A stretch of 16,055 bases of DNA from Methanocorpusculum sp. (GCA_029986195.1 DALTYF010000002.1:1-16055), one strand, 5' to 3'; counted from the first letter of the stretch, positions 1 through 6,148 are shown. The notes: a model not told the origin generated them from the letters alone. Translations and numbers: made by a program.

Positions 1-40
1 GGGACCATGCCAAACATTTCGGAAAAAAAGGCGGAACTTC

Positions 41-54
41 AAATAAGTATAAAT
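41..54 (+). promoter_or_regulatory. TATA-like box upstream of the tandem palindromes
   Basis: The A/T-rich stretch AAATAAGTATAAAT resembles an archaeal TATA box. A start site about 25 bases downstream would fall at about 75, exactly where the tandem palindromes begin. The same DNA read on the minus strand (TATACTTATT) could serve a divergent gene whose ATG would be at 8-6, at the window edge, but too little of it is visible to call. No start site has been mapped. Confidence 0.45.
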
Positions 55-74
55 GTGAGTGAAGACAATCTTGT

Positions 75-103
75 ATTCACAGTGTGAAGTTCACATTGTG
101 AAT
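75..103. promoter_or_regulatory. Tandem palindromic operator (two TTCACA-N-TGTGAA sites)
   Basis: Two perfect 13-bp palindromes lie side by side: TTCACA-G-TGTGAA at 76-88 and TTCACA-T-TGTGAA at 90-102, with one base between them. Together they form a near-perfect 29-bp palindrome (14-base arms, one wobble position). They sit between the TATA-like box at 41-54 and tRNA-Cys at 149, where a bound dimeric winged-helix or HTH repressor could block transcription of tRNA-Cys and the SepCysS genes. A close relative of the site occurs at 3796-3808 over the start of the LarE-like gene. Half-site spacing and tandem repetition argue against chance. The cognate regulator is unknown. Confidence 0.7.
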
Positions 104-108
104 CCTCG

Positions 109-117
109 AAATACTAT
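109..117 (+). promoter_or_regulatory. Candidate TATA box of tRNA-Cys
   Basis: The A/T-rich element AAATACTAT is centred about 36 bases upstream of the tRNA. A start about 25-27 bases downstream would be near 138-142, giving a leader of less than 10 bases before the mature tRNA 5' end at 149. It is an alternative to the promoter at 41-54; both may be used. It lies immediately after the tandem palindromes, so a repressor bound there could also occlude this promoter. Confidence 0.4.
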
Positions 118-148
118 TTCTCCGGCAAACATGCAGGAGATAATTTCT

Positions 149-220
149 GCCAGGTTGGCGGAGTGGCTACGCGACTGCCTGCAGAGCAGTTCCACGCCTG
201 TTCAATTCAGGCACCTGGCT
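149..220 (+). tRNA. tRNA-Cys (anticodon GCA)
   Basis: The sequence folds as a complete cloverleaf. The acceptor stem GCCAGGT pairs with ACCTGGC (213-219). The short D stem GCG/CGC (158-160/170-172) encloses a loop with the conserved GG. The anticodon arm ACTGC/GCAGT (174-178/186-190) has the loop CTGCAGA, with anticodon GCA at 181-183 followed by G37. The T arm GCCTG/CAGGC carries the loop TTCAATT, and the discriminator base is U (220). CCA is not encoded. G34, C35, A36, G37 and U73 match the features expected of archaeal tRNA-Cys charged with phosphoserine by SepRS. The genes that act on this tRNA (SepCysS and a probable SepCysE remnant) follow directly, an informative pairing. Confidence 0.95.
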
Positions 221-375
221 CTTCCCCGCAAGGGGGAAAATTTTCTTATCGACCATACGCTCGGTATGAGCGTGTCTTCCCGTTCTTTGGGAGATACACA
301 ATTCCAACAGGAGATAAAACCAGCCGCACTGTATCCATGCGGGTTAGCAAATGCCGGATATGCATGATGATATTT
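221..375 (+). other. Structured spacer between tRNA-Cys and the SepCysE-like gene
   Basis: This 155-base stretch has no convincing gene. It holds several hairpins: TTCCCC/GGGGAA with a GCAA-type loop at 222-238 right behind the tRNA; an 8-bp hairpin centred on ACGCTC-GGTAT-GAGCGT near 256-273; and CCGCA/TGCGG with extra AACC/GGTT pairing near 326-354, just before the next gene. A weak TATA-like GATAAAA lies near 315-322. The spacer may be a tRNA 3' processing or attenuation region, or the 5' leader of the SepCysE-SepCysS mRNA. It has no T-loop or second cloverleaf. Confidence 0.4.
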
Positions 376-555
376 ATGTCACAAAAAGCAATTGATGCAG
401 TATTTGCCGGTCTCTTTCACCTGACCGACATCCGGACCATACTTCGCCGGACAGCGCCTCTGCATCAGCTGAATGATGAAGAGAAGGAAACAGCCAGACG
501 ATCGATTGACGCGGTACGAAAACAGCTTGCCGTTCTTGAGGAGGAACTCTTGTGA
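376..555 (+). CDS. Small SepCysE-like protein (C-terminally truncated SepCysE homologue)
   Basis: This 59-residue protein is predicted to be two amphipathic helices: residues about 2-25 (KAIDAVFAGLF...) and about 31-58, rich in E, K and R and ending LEEELL. Its stop overlaps the SepCysS start (TTGTGA), so the two are translationally coupled. Full-length SepCysE of class I methanogens is a scaffold joining SepRS, SepCysS and tRNA-Cys; C-terminally truncated homologues fused or genetically linked to SepCysS are reported in other archaea. Size, helical character and position fit that group, so it probably docks SepCysS to SepRS or tRNA-Cys. The assignment rests mainly on context. The chosen ATG is preceded by GATGAT, a near match to the GGTGAT ribosome sites here; an in-frame ATG at 364 would add four residues. 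Confidence 0.62.
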   Translation: MSQKAIDAVFAGLFHLTDIRTILRRTAPLHQLNDEEKETARRSIDAVRKQLAVLEEELL

Positions 556-1736
556 CGATGAGATGTGCTGCGGGAATTGAAACGCGGACCGTGGAAGAGT
601 CCTCGATCAATCTCGATCCCATCCAGGCCGCTGGCAGACTGACGCCGGAAGCAATGAAGGCAGTGATTGCTTGGGGCGACGGCTACTCGGTCTGTGATCA
701 CTGCCACAAACCGTTCCGTCTGGACTATGTTGCAAACCCGCCCATCGCAGAGTTCCACGCAGATCTCTCCGCATGGCTCGGCATGGATCAGTCGCAGGTG
801 GTACCGGGTGCACGCAGAGCGTTTCAGGAAGTAACCGGCGCTCTCGTCGGCAAAGGCGAACCGGTAATGATGACCGGCATGGGTCACTACACCGCGTATC
901 TCTCAGTTGAAGTGGTCAACGGTGTGGTCCGGGAAATTCCGCCGACCCCGGATCACCACATCACCGCCGACACCGCTGCCGAGCGGATCGAGGCAGCTAT
1001 CCGCGAGTTCGGGTACGCGCCGAAACTGCTCTTCATCGATGCGGTGGATTTCATGTACGGTAACTTCCATGACGTGAAAGGTGTTGCACGGGTTGCCCAT
1101 CAGTATGATATTCCCGTACTCTACAACGGCGTCTATACTGTCGGGGTTCTGCCGGTGAACGGAAAAGACCTCGGCGCCGACTTTGTCGTCGGGTCCGGCC
1201 ACAAAAGCATGGCAGCCCCCGCACCATCCGGCGTCCTTGCCACGACCGATGAGTATGCCGACGTTGTCCTGCGGACGACGAAAATTTCCGGAGATGTCAC
1301 CGGTCGCAGATTCGGCATAAAACAGGTGGGCATTCTCGGTTGTTCCCTCATGGGTGCTCCGATCGTCGGGCTGATCGCCTCATTCCCGGCGGTGAAGGAA
1401 CGGGTGAAACACTGGGACGAGGAACTTGCCAACCACAAAATTGTAACGGATGCCCTCCTCTCCATTGAAGGAACAAAGATCGCCTCAGAGGTTCCGCGCC
1501 GCCACACACTCACCAGAATGGATACCTCCGCATCCTTTGATGTGGTGGCCCGGACGCATAAAAAACGGGGATTCTTCCTCTCAAGCGCCCTTGCAAAACG
1601 CGGCATCACCGGCATCATGCCGGGAGTAACAAAGCAGTGGAAGTTCAACACCTACGGCCTGACCCGGGAACAGGCCGAATACCTTGCCGCCGCATTTGTG
1701 GATATTGCCGAAGAGAACGGCCTTCGCATTGCGTAA
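552..1736 (+). CDS. pscS: O-phosphoseryl-tRNA:Cys-tRNA synthase (SepCysS)
   Basis: This PLP enzyme converts phosphoseryl-tRNA-Cys, made by SepRS, to cysteinyl-tRNA-Cys using a sulfur donor. It is the main route to cysteine in many methanogens. The 394-residue protein has family length. It shows the N-terminal Cys pair C48-x-x-C51 (VCDHC), the PLP lysine K218 in GSGHKSM, the D163 region (FIDAVDF) that supports the PLP ring, and a third conserved Cys, C264 (ILGCSLMGAP); the three Cys correspond to those implicated in persulfide or Fe-S sulfur transfer. The GTG start at 552 is favoured over ATG 558 because GGAGG at 540-544 lies 7 bases upstream. It overlaps the SepCysE-like gene and follows tRNA-Cys. 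SepRS itself is not in the window. It ends 7 bases from the convergent cofE. Confidence 0.95.
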   Translation: MTMRCAAGIETRTVEESSINLDPIQAAGRLTPEAMKAVIAWGDGYSVCDHCHKPFRLDYVANPPIAEFHADLSAWLGMDQSQVVPGARRAFQEVTGALVGKGEPVMMTGMGHYTAYLSVEVVNGVVREIPPTPDHHITADTAAERIEAAIREFGYAPKLLFIDAVDFMYGNFHDVKGVARVAHQYDIPVLYNGVYTVGVLPVNGKDLGADFVVGSGHKSMAAPAPSGVLATTDEYADVVLRTTKISGDVTGRRFGIKQVGILGCSLMGAPIVGLIASFPAVKERVKHWDEELANHKIVTDALLSIEGTKIASEVPRRHTLTRMDTSASFDVVARTHKKRGFFLSSALAKRGITGIMPGVTKQWKFNTYGLTREQAEYLAAAFVDIAEENGLRIA

Positions 1737-1743
1737 GGCCGCC

Positions 1744-2514
1744 TCACACTTTTTTCGTCAGACTTCCCAGGAAAAGATCTTCATCCGGTGCGATGGACTC
1801 AATCGTTGTATTCTCCGCAAACGTATACGCATACCCGCGGACAAGCACCACCGGCACCCCCTCATCCGCCTCGCCCATCAGAAGCTCGGCGGTTGATGCA
1901 AGTGAGTCGGCAATTGCCCGGCGGGTCACCTGCAGTTCATGACCGAAGAGATCCGGTTTGCCGCGTTCATCGGTGATCGGAAGAATGCCGGAACATCCGA
2001 TCGCAACACCCGACACACCGAGCCGCATCGCATGCGTGCGCGAGTCGATGATGATCACTGCAACCTCTTTACCGGTACGCTCCCGGATCTCCTTTCGGAT
2101 GCGTGCCGCACTCGCGTCCGCATCCTCCGGCAGACGGGTGACCCAGCCGTCCGGCGCGTTGGACTCGTCCACGCCCGCGTTCGGAAGCACAAGATTTCCC
2201 CGTGCAGCAAGCAGAAATCCCGGAATGCCGCCAAGGATCTCATCGCTCTCCGCAATCACGATCTCGGCAACCCGCGGGTCAAGATCATACTTTTCTGCAA
2301 GCGCTCTGGCGTTCTCGCCCGGCGTGATATCGGCAAGCCGGATGTTCCGCCCTTCGGTGGTGGATAAGGGTGACTCGGCGAAGAGCAGAATATCACGGTC
2401 GCAGATTCTCTCTGCCTCCGTATCACCAACGGCTGCAATCACTCGCCCGACAATATCATCGCCCGGCTCAAGAAGACCGGTAGCGACCCCGTACACGGAA
2501 AAACCCGGATTCAT
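1744..2514 (-). CDS. cofE: Coenzyme F420-0:L-glutamate ligase
   Basis: CofE adds glutamates to coenzyme F420-0 using GTP, giving F420 with a gamma-linked glutamate tail, the hydride carrier of methanogenesis. The 256-residue protein matches the archaeal single-domain form. Visible family features are the N-terminal PGDDI motif (residues 17-21), SPLSTTEGRNIRL near 48-60, GNLVLPNAGVDESNAP near 106-121, which forms part of the GTP/metal site, and IDSRTHAMRLGVSGVAIG near 155-172. It has no fused nitroreductase domain, unlike mycobacterial FbiB. It starts at ATG 2514 with no evident Shine-Dalgarno sequence. It lies 49 bases behind the Cys-rich hypothetical gene on the same strand, with T tracts between them, so separate transcription is possible. 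It is convergent with pscS. Confidence 0.95.
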   Translation of the reverse strand: MNPGFSVYGVATGLLEPGDDIVGRVIAAVGDTEAERICDRDILLFAESPLSTTEGRNIRLADITPGENARALAEKYDLDPRVAEIVIAESDEILGGIPGFLLAARGNLVLPNAGVDESNAPDGWVTRLPEDADASAARIRKEIRERTGKEVAVIIIDSRTHAMRLGVSGVAIGCSGILPITDERGKPDLFGHELQVTRRAIADSLASTAELLMGEADEGVPVVLVRGYAYTFAENTTIESIAPDEDLFLGSLTKKV

Positions 2515-2540
2515 GTATGATCTATTGTACTCTGCATCTC

Positions 2541-2560
2541 AAAAAACGTGACGGGAAAAA
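2541..2560 (-). terminator. T-tract terminator behind the Cys-rich hypothetical gene
   Basis: On the minus strand the stop at 2564 is followed by GTTTTTCCC and then ACGTTTTTTGAG, two oligo-T runs of the kind that end archaeal transcripts. They fall in the 49-base gap before cofE, so transcripts from the DUF2150 gene may partly stop here. Confidence 0.45.
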
Positions 2561-2563
2561 CAG

Positions 2564-3016
2564 TTAGCGGGCAATCTGGCGGATATGTTCGTCGGAAAGT
2601 CTGACCAGTTCCTTCTGCCCGGCAAGATCTGCAACGCTGCGCACCGCTTCCAGAAGATGAACAGAGTCCTCCAGGAAACTGAGTATATCCGCAGGGAACA
2701 GATCAATCCCATATTCCTCAAGAAGATGGTTGTGAATCTCTTTATGGTTGAGTCCCATCTCCCGCAGTTCCAGAACCGCAATCACAAACTTTCGTTCCGG
2801 ACACCCGCAGAGCGGTGAGTCGCGGCAGCTGCACTCAAGAAAGTCTTTGTAAAAGCGGAGAACCTGATCCCGTGTTCCGGGATCCAGGCTGTCGATATTC
2901 ATTGACCCTGTGATGGCTTCCAGATTTGCCGGATGAAATGCGCCGTCCGGCAGCCGGTATCCTGCTGCCCGCTGAAGTTTCTTGATGTAGCGGAACCGGG
3001 CTCGGCCTGCGATCAC
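2564..3016 (-). CDS. Cys-rich archaeal protein, possibly DUF5814-like
   Basis: The 150-residue soluble protein has a basic N-terminus (RARFRYIKKLQRAAGYRLPDG), then a compact Cys cluster C-x-C-x6-C-x-C (CSCRDSPLCGC, about residues 63-73) followed by PERKF, then a helical C-terminal half (EYGIDLFPADILSFLEDSVHLLEAV). The four closely spaced Cys suggest a zinc or Fe-S site. It recalls small methanogen proteins labelled DUF5814, a domain also associated with archaeal superfamily II helicases, but I am recalling this rather than testing it. It contains no helicase motors, so it is not itself a helicase. The GTG start at 3016 overlaps the DUF2150 stop by four bases (GTGA), with GGAGAAG upstream. The two genes are therefore coupled and probably act in the same process. 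Confidence 0.8.
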   Translation of the reverse strand: MIAGRARFRYIKKLQRAAGYRLPDGAFHPANLEAITGSMNIDSLDPGTRDQVLRFYKDFLECSCRDSPLCGCPERKFVIAVLELREMGLNHKEIHNHLLEEYGIDLFPADILSFLEDSVHLLEAVRSVADLAGQKELVRLSDEHIRQIAR

Positions 3017-3657
3017 TGGGCTTCTCCGGCTTCCTCGTCGAAGTTCTTTAAGGACTTCATAGCGTCAGCAATGCGCTCCACCTCAACAAGCCACTCATCA
3101 AAGAGGGTCGGCTCGTCGGTGTCCTTGACATATTTCCCGCAGCAGGACGCACCGTTGATAACAGCTGCCCCGATTGAGGATGCAATGTCCAGTGCCTTTT
3201 CCGGATCTTTTTCAAAGACCTTGCGGCCTTCCTTCACGAGGTTTTTGACCTCTTCACTGGGCGGGTATGCCTCTTCCAGGTACTTCTGTCCGGCTGCAAA
3301 CAGCACCAGCATGGACACCTGCATAGACCCGACAATCTCTGCAACCTCCGACTCCGGCAGTTCCTCCATTACGATCTCCTCAACGCCGCGGAGTTTGGTT
3401 CGTGCATCTTCCAGAGAGATTCTGCCGTTCTGATACAGGCGGATGATTTTGATTGTTGCAAGCGTGATGTCGTCGGAGAATCCGTCAAGAATGCGGTATC
3501 CCTCCGGCATCTCTTCACTGTCCTCATCGCCGGAAAAATCAGCTTCGGCAAGGGTGTTCAGCCAGTTGTCCCAGCGTTCCTGATTATAGAAGATATAGAA
3601 CAGCTTTGCCGGTGCCTCCGGTTCAGCCGTTTTTTTAGAAGATTTCTTTGCAGCCAT
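3013..3657 (-). CDS. DUF2150 family protein
   Basis: The 214-residue protein starts with a lysine-rich tail (AAKKSSKKT), then the family-like FYIFYNQERWDNWLNTL segment (about residues 20-36). A helical region (DDITLATIKIIRLYQNGRISLEDARTKLRGVEEIV) is followed by further helices, a CC pair (GASCCGKYV) and an acidic C-terminus (NFDEEAGEAQ). The function of DUF2150, which is essentially archaeal, is not known to me. The high charge and absence of membrane segments or a signal peptide imply a cytoplasmic protein. It starts at ATG 3657 with a TATA-like box about 30 bases upstream, so the leader is very short. Its stop overlaps the next gene by four bases. It is divergent from the LarE-like gene across 146 bases. 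Confidence 0.85.
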   Translation of the reverse strand: MAAKKSSKKTAEPEAPAKLFYIFYNQERWDNWLNTLAEADFSGDEDSEEMPEGYRILDGFSDDITLATIKIIRLYQNGRISLEDARTKLRGVEEIVMEELPESEVAEIVGSMQVSMLVLFAAGQKYLEEAYPPSEEVKNLVKEGRKVFEKDPEKALDIASSIGAAVINGASCCGKYVKDTDEPTLFDEWLVEVERIADAMKSLKNFDEEAGEAQ

Positions 3658-3683
3658 ATCTCACAGTAAATAGTTCTGCCCTG

Positions 3684-3694
3684 ATTCTTATAGA
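3684..3694 (-). promoter_or_regulatory. TATA box of the DUF2150 operon
   Basis: Read on the minus strand, TCTATAAGAAT is a good archaeal TATA box centred about 32 bases before the ATG at 3657. That predicts a start around 3663-3665 and a leader of less than 10 bases. Confidence 0.55.
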
Positions 3695-3753
3695 TGTTGT
3701 GATATTCCTGCACAGGAGAGGGTGCATGCATGAAGACATTGGTAAAGCCGTCG

Positions 3754-3764
3754 CATATTTATTG
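3754..3764 (+). promoter_or_regulatory. TATA box of the larE-thiI operon
   Basis: CATATTTATTG on the plus strand resembles a TATA box. The expected start is about 3783-3787, roughly 20 bases before the GTG start at 3804. The palindrome at 3796-3808 then lies about 10-25 bases inside the transcript, the same geometry as the tandem palindromes relative to the box at 41-54. Confidence 0.5.
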
Positions 3765-3795
3765 ATTCAGAACGAATACTGAGTACTTCAGGATG

Positions 3796-3808
3796 TTCAC
3801 AGAGTGAA
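3796..3808. promoter_or_regulatory. Single operator-like dyad at the LarE-like start codon
   Basis: TTCACAGAGTGAA has perfect 5-base arms TTCAC/GTGAA around AGA and differs by one base from the palindrome at 76-88 (TTCACAGTGTGAA). It overlaps the GTG start at 3804. A protein bound here could block initiation or early elongation. It is probably a weaker copy of the operator upstream of tRNA-Cys. Confidence 0.5.
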
Positions 3809-4592
3809 TGAGAATCCTTCGACAATTCCGGCAAAACTTGTATCGATTTTGCAAAAACGTGCACCACTGCTGATTGCACTTTCCGGGGGCCAGGACAGTC
3901 TTGTCCTTCTTGCAACAGCGAAGGCGCTGGACCTTCCTGTTGCTGCTGCAACGATCGTATCGGAGTTTGCGGTTCCGGGAGAGACGGAACGGGCAGATGC
4001 GATGTGCAGAAAACTCGGGGTTTCCTGGTATCCGATTGAGATCCGGCTACTTGAGGACGCAGCAATTCGATCGAACCCGGTAGACCGCTGCTATCTCTGT
4101 AAGCAGCAGCTTATGCGTCCGCTCCTGAATCTGGCGGATGGGCTGGGAAGCCGTGTCTGCGACGGTACGCATGCTGATGACTCTCCGAAAGAGAGACCCG
4201 GTTATGCGGTTCTGCAGCAGCTTGGCATCTGCAGTCCCTTTGCCGAGGCAGGTCTTGGGAAAGCAGATATCCTTTCCCTTGCCGACACGCTGGGGATCCC
4301 CCGGATTCCTCCGTCATCCTGTCTTGCAACCCGGCTGCCGTTCGGCGTGACCATTACCGCGGAGCGTCTGAACCTGATTGCCGCCGCAGAAACACTGCTG
4401 CGGGATCAGGGAATTTCTGGGATACTGCGGGTACGGCTGATTGCGGAGGATGCGGTTGTTGAAGTGGAGGCATGGGAGATGCAGAAAGCGCTCTCCCTCC
4501 TTGACCGGCTGAAAGGCCTTGGGTTTTCCCATGTGCGGGTTGCCGGCTATGCGGCAGGAGGTGTGGAGCGATGGAGACAGACACAGCAGTAA
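3804..4592 (+). CDS. larE: LarE-like PP-loop ATP-dependent sulfur transferase
   Basis: LarE adenylates a pyridinium dicarboxylate nucleotide and inserts sulfur while building the nickel-pincer cofactor of lactate racemase. The 262-residue protein shows the PP-loop SGGQDS (27-32), NPVDRCYLCK (91-100), DGTHADD (120-126), RPG (131-133), SPFAEAGLGKADI and PPSSCLATRLPFG (169-181), all LarE hallmarks. Three Cys (C96, C99, C173) match the arrangement of LarE forms that carry a [4Fe-4S] cluster; the Lactobacillus enzyme has only the last and sacrifices it. No larA, larB or larC is nearby, so its substrate here is uncertain and it may serve another thiolation. The GTG start lies inside the operator-like dyad. 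It overlaps thiI by 22 bases, so the two are co-translated. Confidence 0.85.
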   Translation: MNENPSTIPAKLVSILQKRAPLLIALSGGQDSLVLLATAKALDLPVAAATIVSEFAVPGETERADAMCRKLGVSWYPIEIRLLEDAAIRSNPVDRCYLCKQQLMRPLLNLADGLGSRVCDGTHADDSPKERPGYAVLQQLGICSPFAEAGLGKADILSLADTLGIPRIPPSSCLATRLPFGVTITAERLNLIAAAETLLRDQGISGILRVRLIAEDAVVEVEAWEMQKALSLLDRLKGLGFSHVRVAGYAAGGVERWRQTQQ

Positions 4593-5764
4593 TGGTGAGA
4601 ATCGGCGAGCTCTGGCTGAAGAGTGAGCAGGTAAAGAAACAGTTCATGGCATCGCTGATGCACAATATCCGTGCGGCGCTTGATGCAGAGAGTATTGAGT
4701 ACAAGACCGAGGAGTACCGGGGTAGAGTCCTGATCTACGGTGATGCGGAACGGATTGCATCTGTTGTCTCCCGGGTGTTCGGTATTGTGGACGTAAGCAT
4801 CTGTACAACCTGTGGAAACTCTCCCGAGGAAATTGCTGCGGCAGCAATATCCGTTGCCGAAGGAAAACTGCGTCCCGGAATGCGGTTTGCGGTACGGGCA
4901 CGCCGTCAGCAGGTCGGCGGGTTCACCAGTCAGGAACTAGCGCGTATCGTTGCGGATGCGGTGTGGGAGAAGGTTCCTGATTTTGTGGTGGATCTGGATA
5001 ATCCTGAGTACGAGATCTTTGTTGAGGCACGCGAGTACGGAGGCATCGTCTATGACAGCCGCATTCCGGGTCAGGGAGGGCTGCCGCTTGGAACAGCAGG
5101 GAAAGCAATGGTTCTTCTTTCGGCGGGAATTGATTCTCCGGTTGCAGCCTGGCTGATGATGCGGCGCGGTGTTGTCGTCTCCGGTGTCTTTATGGACGGC
5201 GGCAGATGGGCGGGGCCTGCAACAAAACATCTTGCACTTGACAATGCACGGATTCTGTCCACCTGGTCACCGGGCCGAAACTTTGCGGTATGGGTTGTTG
5301 ACATGGAGCCGTTTTTTGCGGCGATGACCGCATCCTGTGACCGGCATTATACGTGCATCTTCTGCAAGCGGTTTATGATGCTGGTTGCGGATGCACTTGC
5401 ATCCCGGGGAAGGTTTGATGCACTCGTTTCCGGAGAGAATCTCGGACAGGTTGCGTCACAGACGATCCAGAATATGCGCGTGATCACCGCATCGGTGGCG
5501 ACACCGATCCTCCGGCCGCTCCTTACGTATGACAAAGAGGAAACGGTTGCAATTGCCCGGAAGATCGGAACATTCCATGAAAATCCGGGAGATACCGGGT
5601 GCCTTGCAGTTCCCAGAAAACCTGCCACCCGTTCCACGGTCGAACTGATCGAAAAAGAGGAAGAGAGTCTGGATCTTGCAGAACTGATTGAAAATGCCTG
5701 TGCATCAGCCGAGTTATGGATTGCACGAAACGGTACGATTTCCCGAAAACCACTTGAGACCTGA
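4571..5764 (+). CDS. thiI: tRNA sulfurtransferase ThiI (4-thiouridine at tRNA position 8)
   Basis: ThiI adenylates U8 of tRNA and replaces its oxygen with sulfur; in some organisms it also supplies sulfur for thiamine. The 397-residue protein starts with the ferredoxin-like domain (VRIGELWLKS, 9-18), followed by a THUMP domain (about 60-160) and the PP-loop domain with LLSAGIDSP (182-190). There is no rhodanese domain. It has C262-x-x-C265 (TCIFC) and C344 (DTGCLAVP), matching the three Cys that bind an Fe-S cluster in methanogen ThiI, which uses sulfide instead of a rhodanese persulfide. The start is decided by AGGAGGTG at 4556-4563, nine bases before ATG 4571; an ATG at 4592 (TAATG) is an alternative. 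Its pairing with a LarE-like gene suggests shared sulfur supply or control. Confidence 0.92.
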   Translation: METDTAVMVRIGELWLKSEQVKKQFMASLMHNIRAALDAESIEYKTEEYRGRVLIYGDAERIASVVSRVFGIVDVSICTTCGNSPEEIAAAAISVAEGKLRPGMRFAVRARRQQVGGFTSQELARIVADAVWEKVPDFVVDLDNPEYEIFVEAREYGGIVYDSRIPGQGGLPLGTAGKAMVLLSAGIDSPVAAWLMMRRGVVVSGVFMDGGRWAGPATKHLALDNARILSTWSPGRNFAVWVVDMEPFFAAMTASCDRHYTCIFCKRFMMLVADALASRGRFDALVSGENLGQVASQTIQNMRVITASVATPILRPLLTYDKEETVAIARKIGTFHENPGDTGCLAVPRKPATRSTVELIEKEEESLDLAELIENACASAELWIARNGTISRKPLET

Positions 5765-5775
5765 CGGTTTATCCC

Positions 5776-5782
5776 TTTTTTT
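5776..5782 (+). terminator. T7 terminator of larE-thiI
   Basis: Eleven bases after the thiI stop the plus strand has CCCTTTTTTTATC, a typical archaeal oligo-T terminator without an obvious hairpin. Confidence 0.6.
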
Positions 5783-5827
5783 ATCAGGAAAAAATTCTCC
5801 GGCGAATTTCTTGTCATAACTAAAATC

Positions 5828-5835
5828 TTTATATT
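5828..5835 (+). promoter_or_regulatory. TATA box in the thiI-rpl12 intergenic region
   Basis: TTTATATT, preceded by TAAAATC (BRE-like), is one of the best TATA matches in the window, yet no gene follows on the plus strand for more than 3 kb. Expected transcription start is about 5855-5862. It suggests an untranslated RNA starting in this gap. Confidence 0.5.
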
Positions 5836-5857
5836 GGGTTATGTCCAAATAAAGTAT

Positions 5858-6148
5858 CACGGGTATCTACCCCAGGTACTGTTCGTCTATGACGATGCCA
5901 GTGTCACATTAACCTATACGTCAGAGCTGGGGAGTTCTGTAGGCGTAGGCGGATTCTGGTGATAACTCTGGCAGTTTCTGGAAACATCCGGAGCTGCCAG
6001 AAAAGTGTACCGTTCGACACGATAACTCCCCTGAAAGAACATGTGTCCCAAGATAGGAGGATTGTTTCCTTTTGGTACTGGCCTGTATTGCAGGTACACT
6101 GCAAACACATACGCCATTCCCACGAGAAACCAATCAAACTATTTTTTT
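5858..6148 (+). ncRNA. Candidate structured non-coding RNA
   Basis: The 578 bases between thiI and rpl12 have no credible protein gene on either strand. Downstream of the TATA box at 5828 lies a strong hairpin at 5967-6001: TCTGGCAG pairs with CTGCCAGA, and inner TCTGGA with TCCGGA around AACA. It is enclosed by a long-range 8-bp helix, GGGGAGTT (5929-5936) with AACTCCCC (6024-6031), giving a possible multibranched fold. A further hairpin, TTGCAG-GTACA-CTGCAA, occurs at 6088-6104. A T7 tract at 6142-6148 could end the transcript. It does not match SRP RNA, RNase P RNA or tRNA as I know them. Boundaries and strand are inferred; a fortuitous set of repeats remains possible. Confidence 0.35.

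Noticed and set aside
59..367. Open frame running through the palindromes and tRNA-Cys
   Set aside because: It overlaps a perfect tRNA cloverleaf and has no protein-like composition.
5959..6034. Box C/D guide RNA (GTGATAA as C box, CTGA as D box)
   Set aside because: Spacing is too long, the internal C'/D' boxes are missing and the interior forms a stable hairpin.
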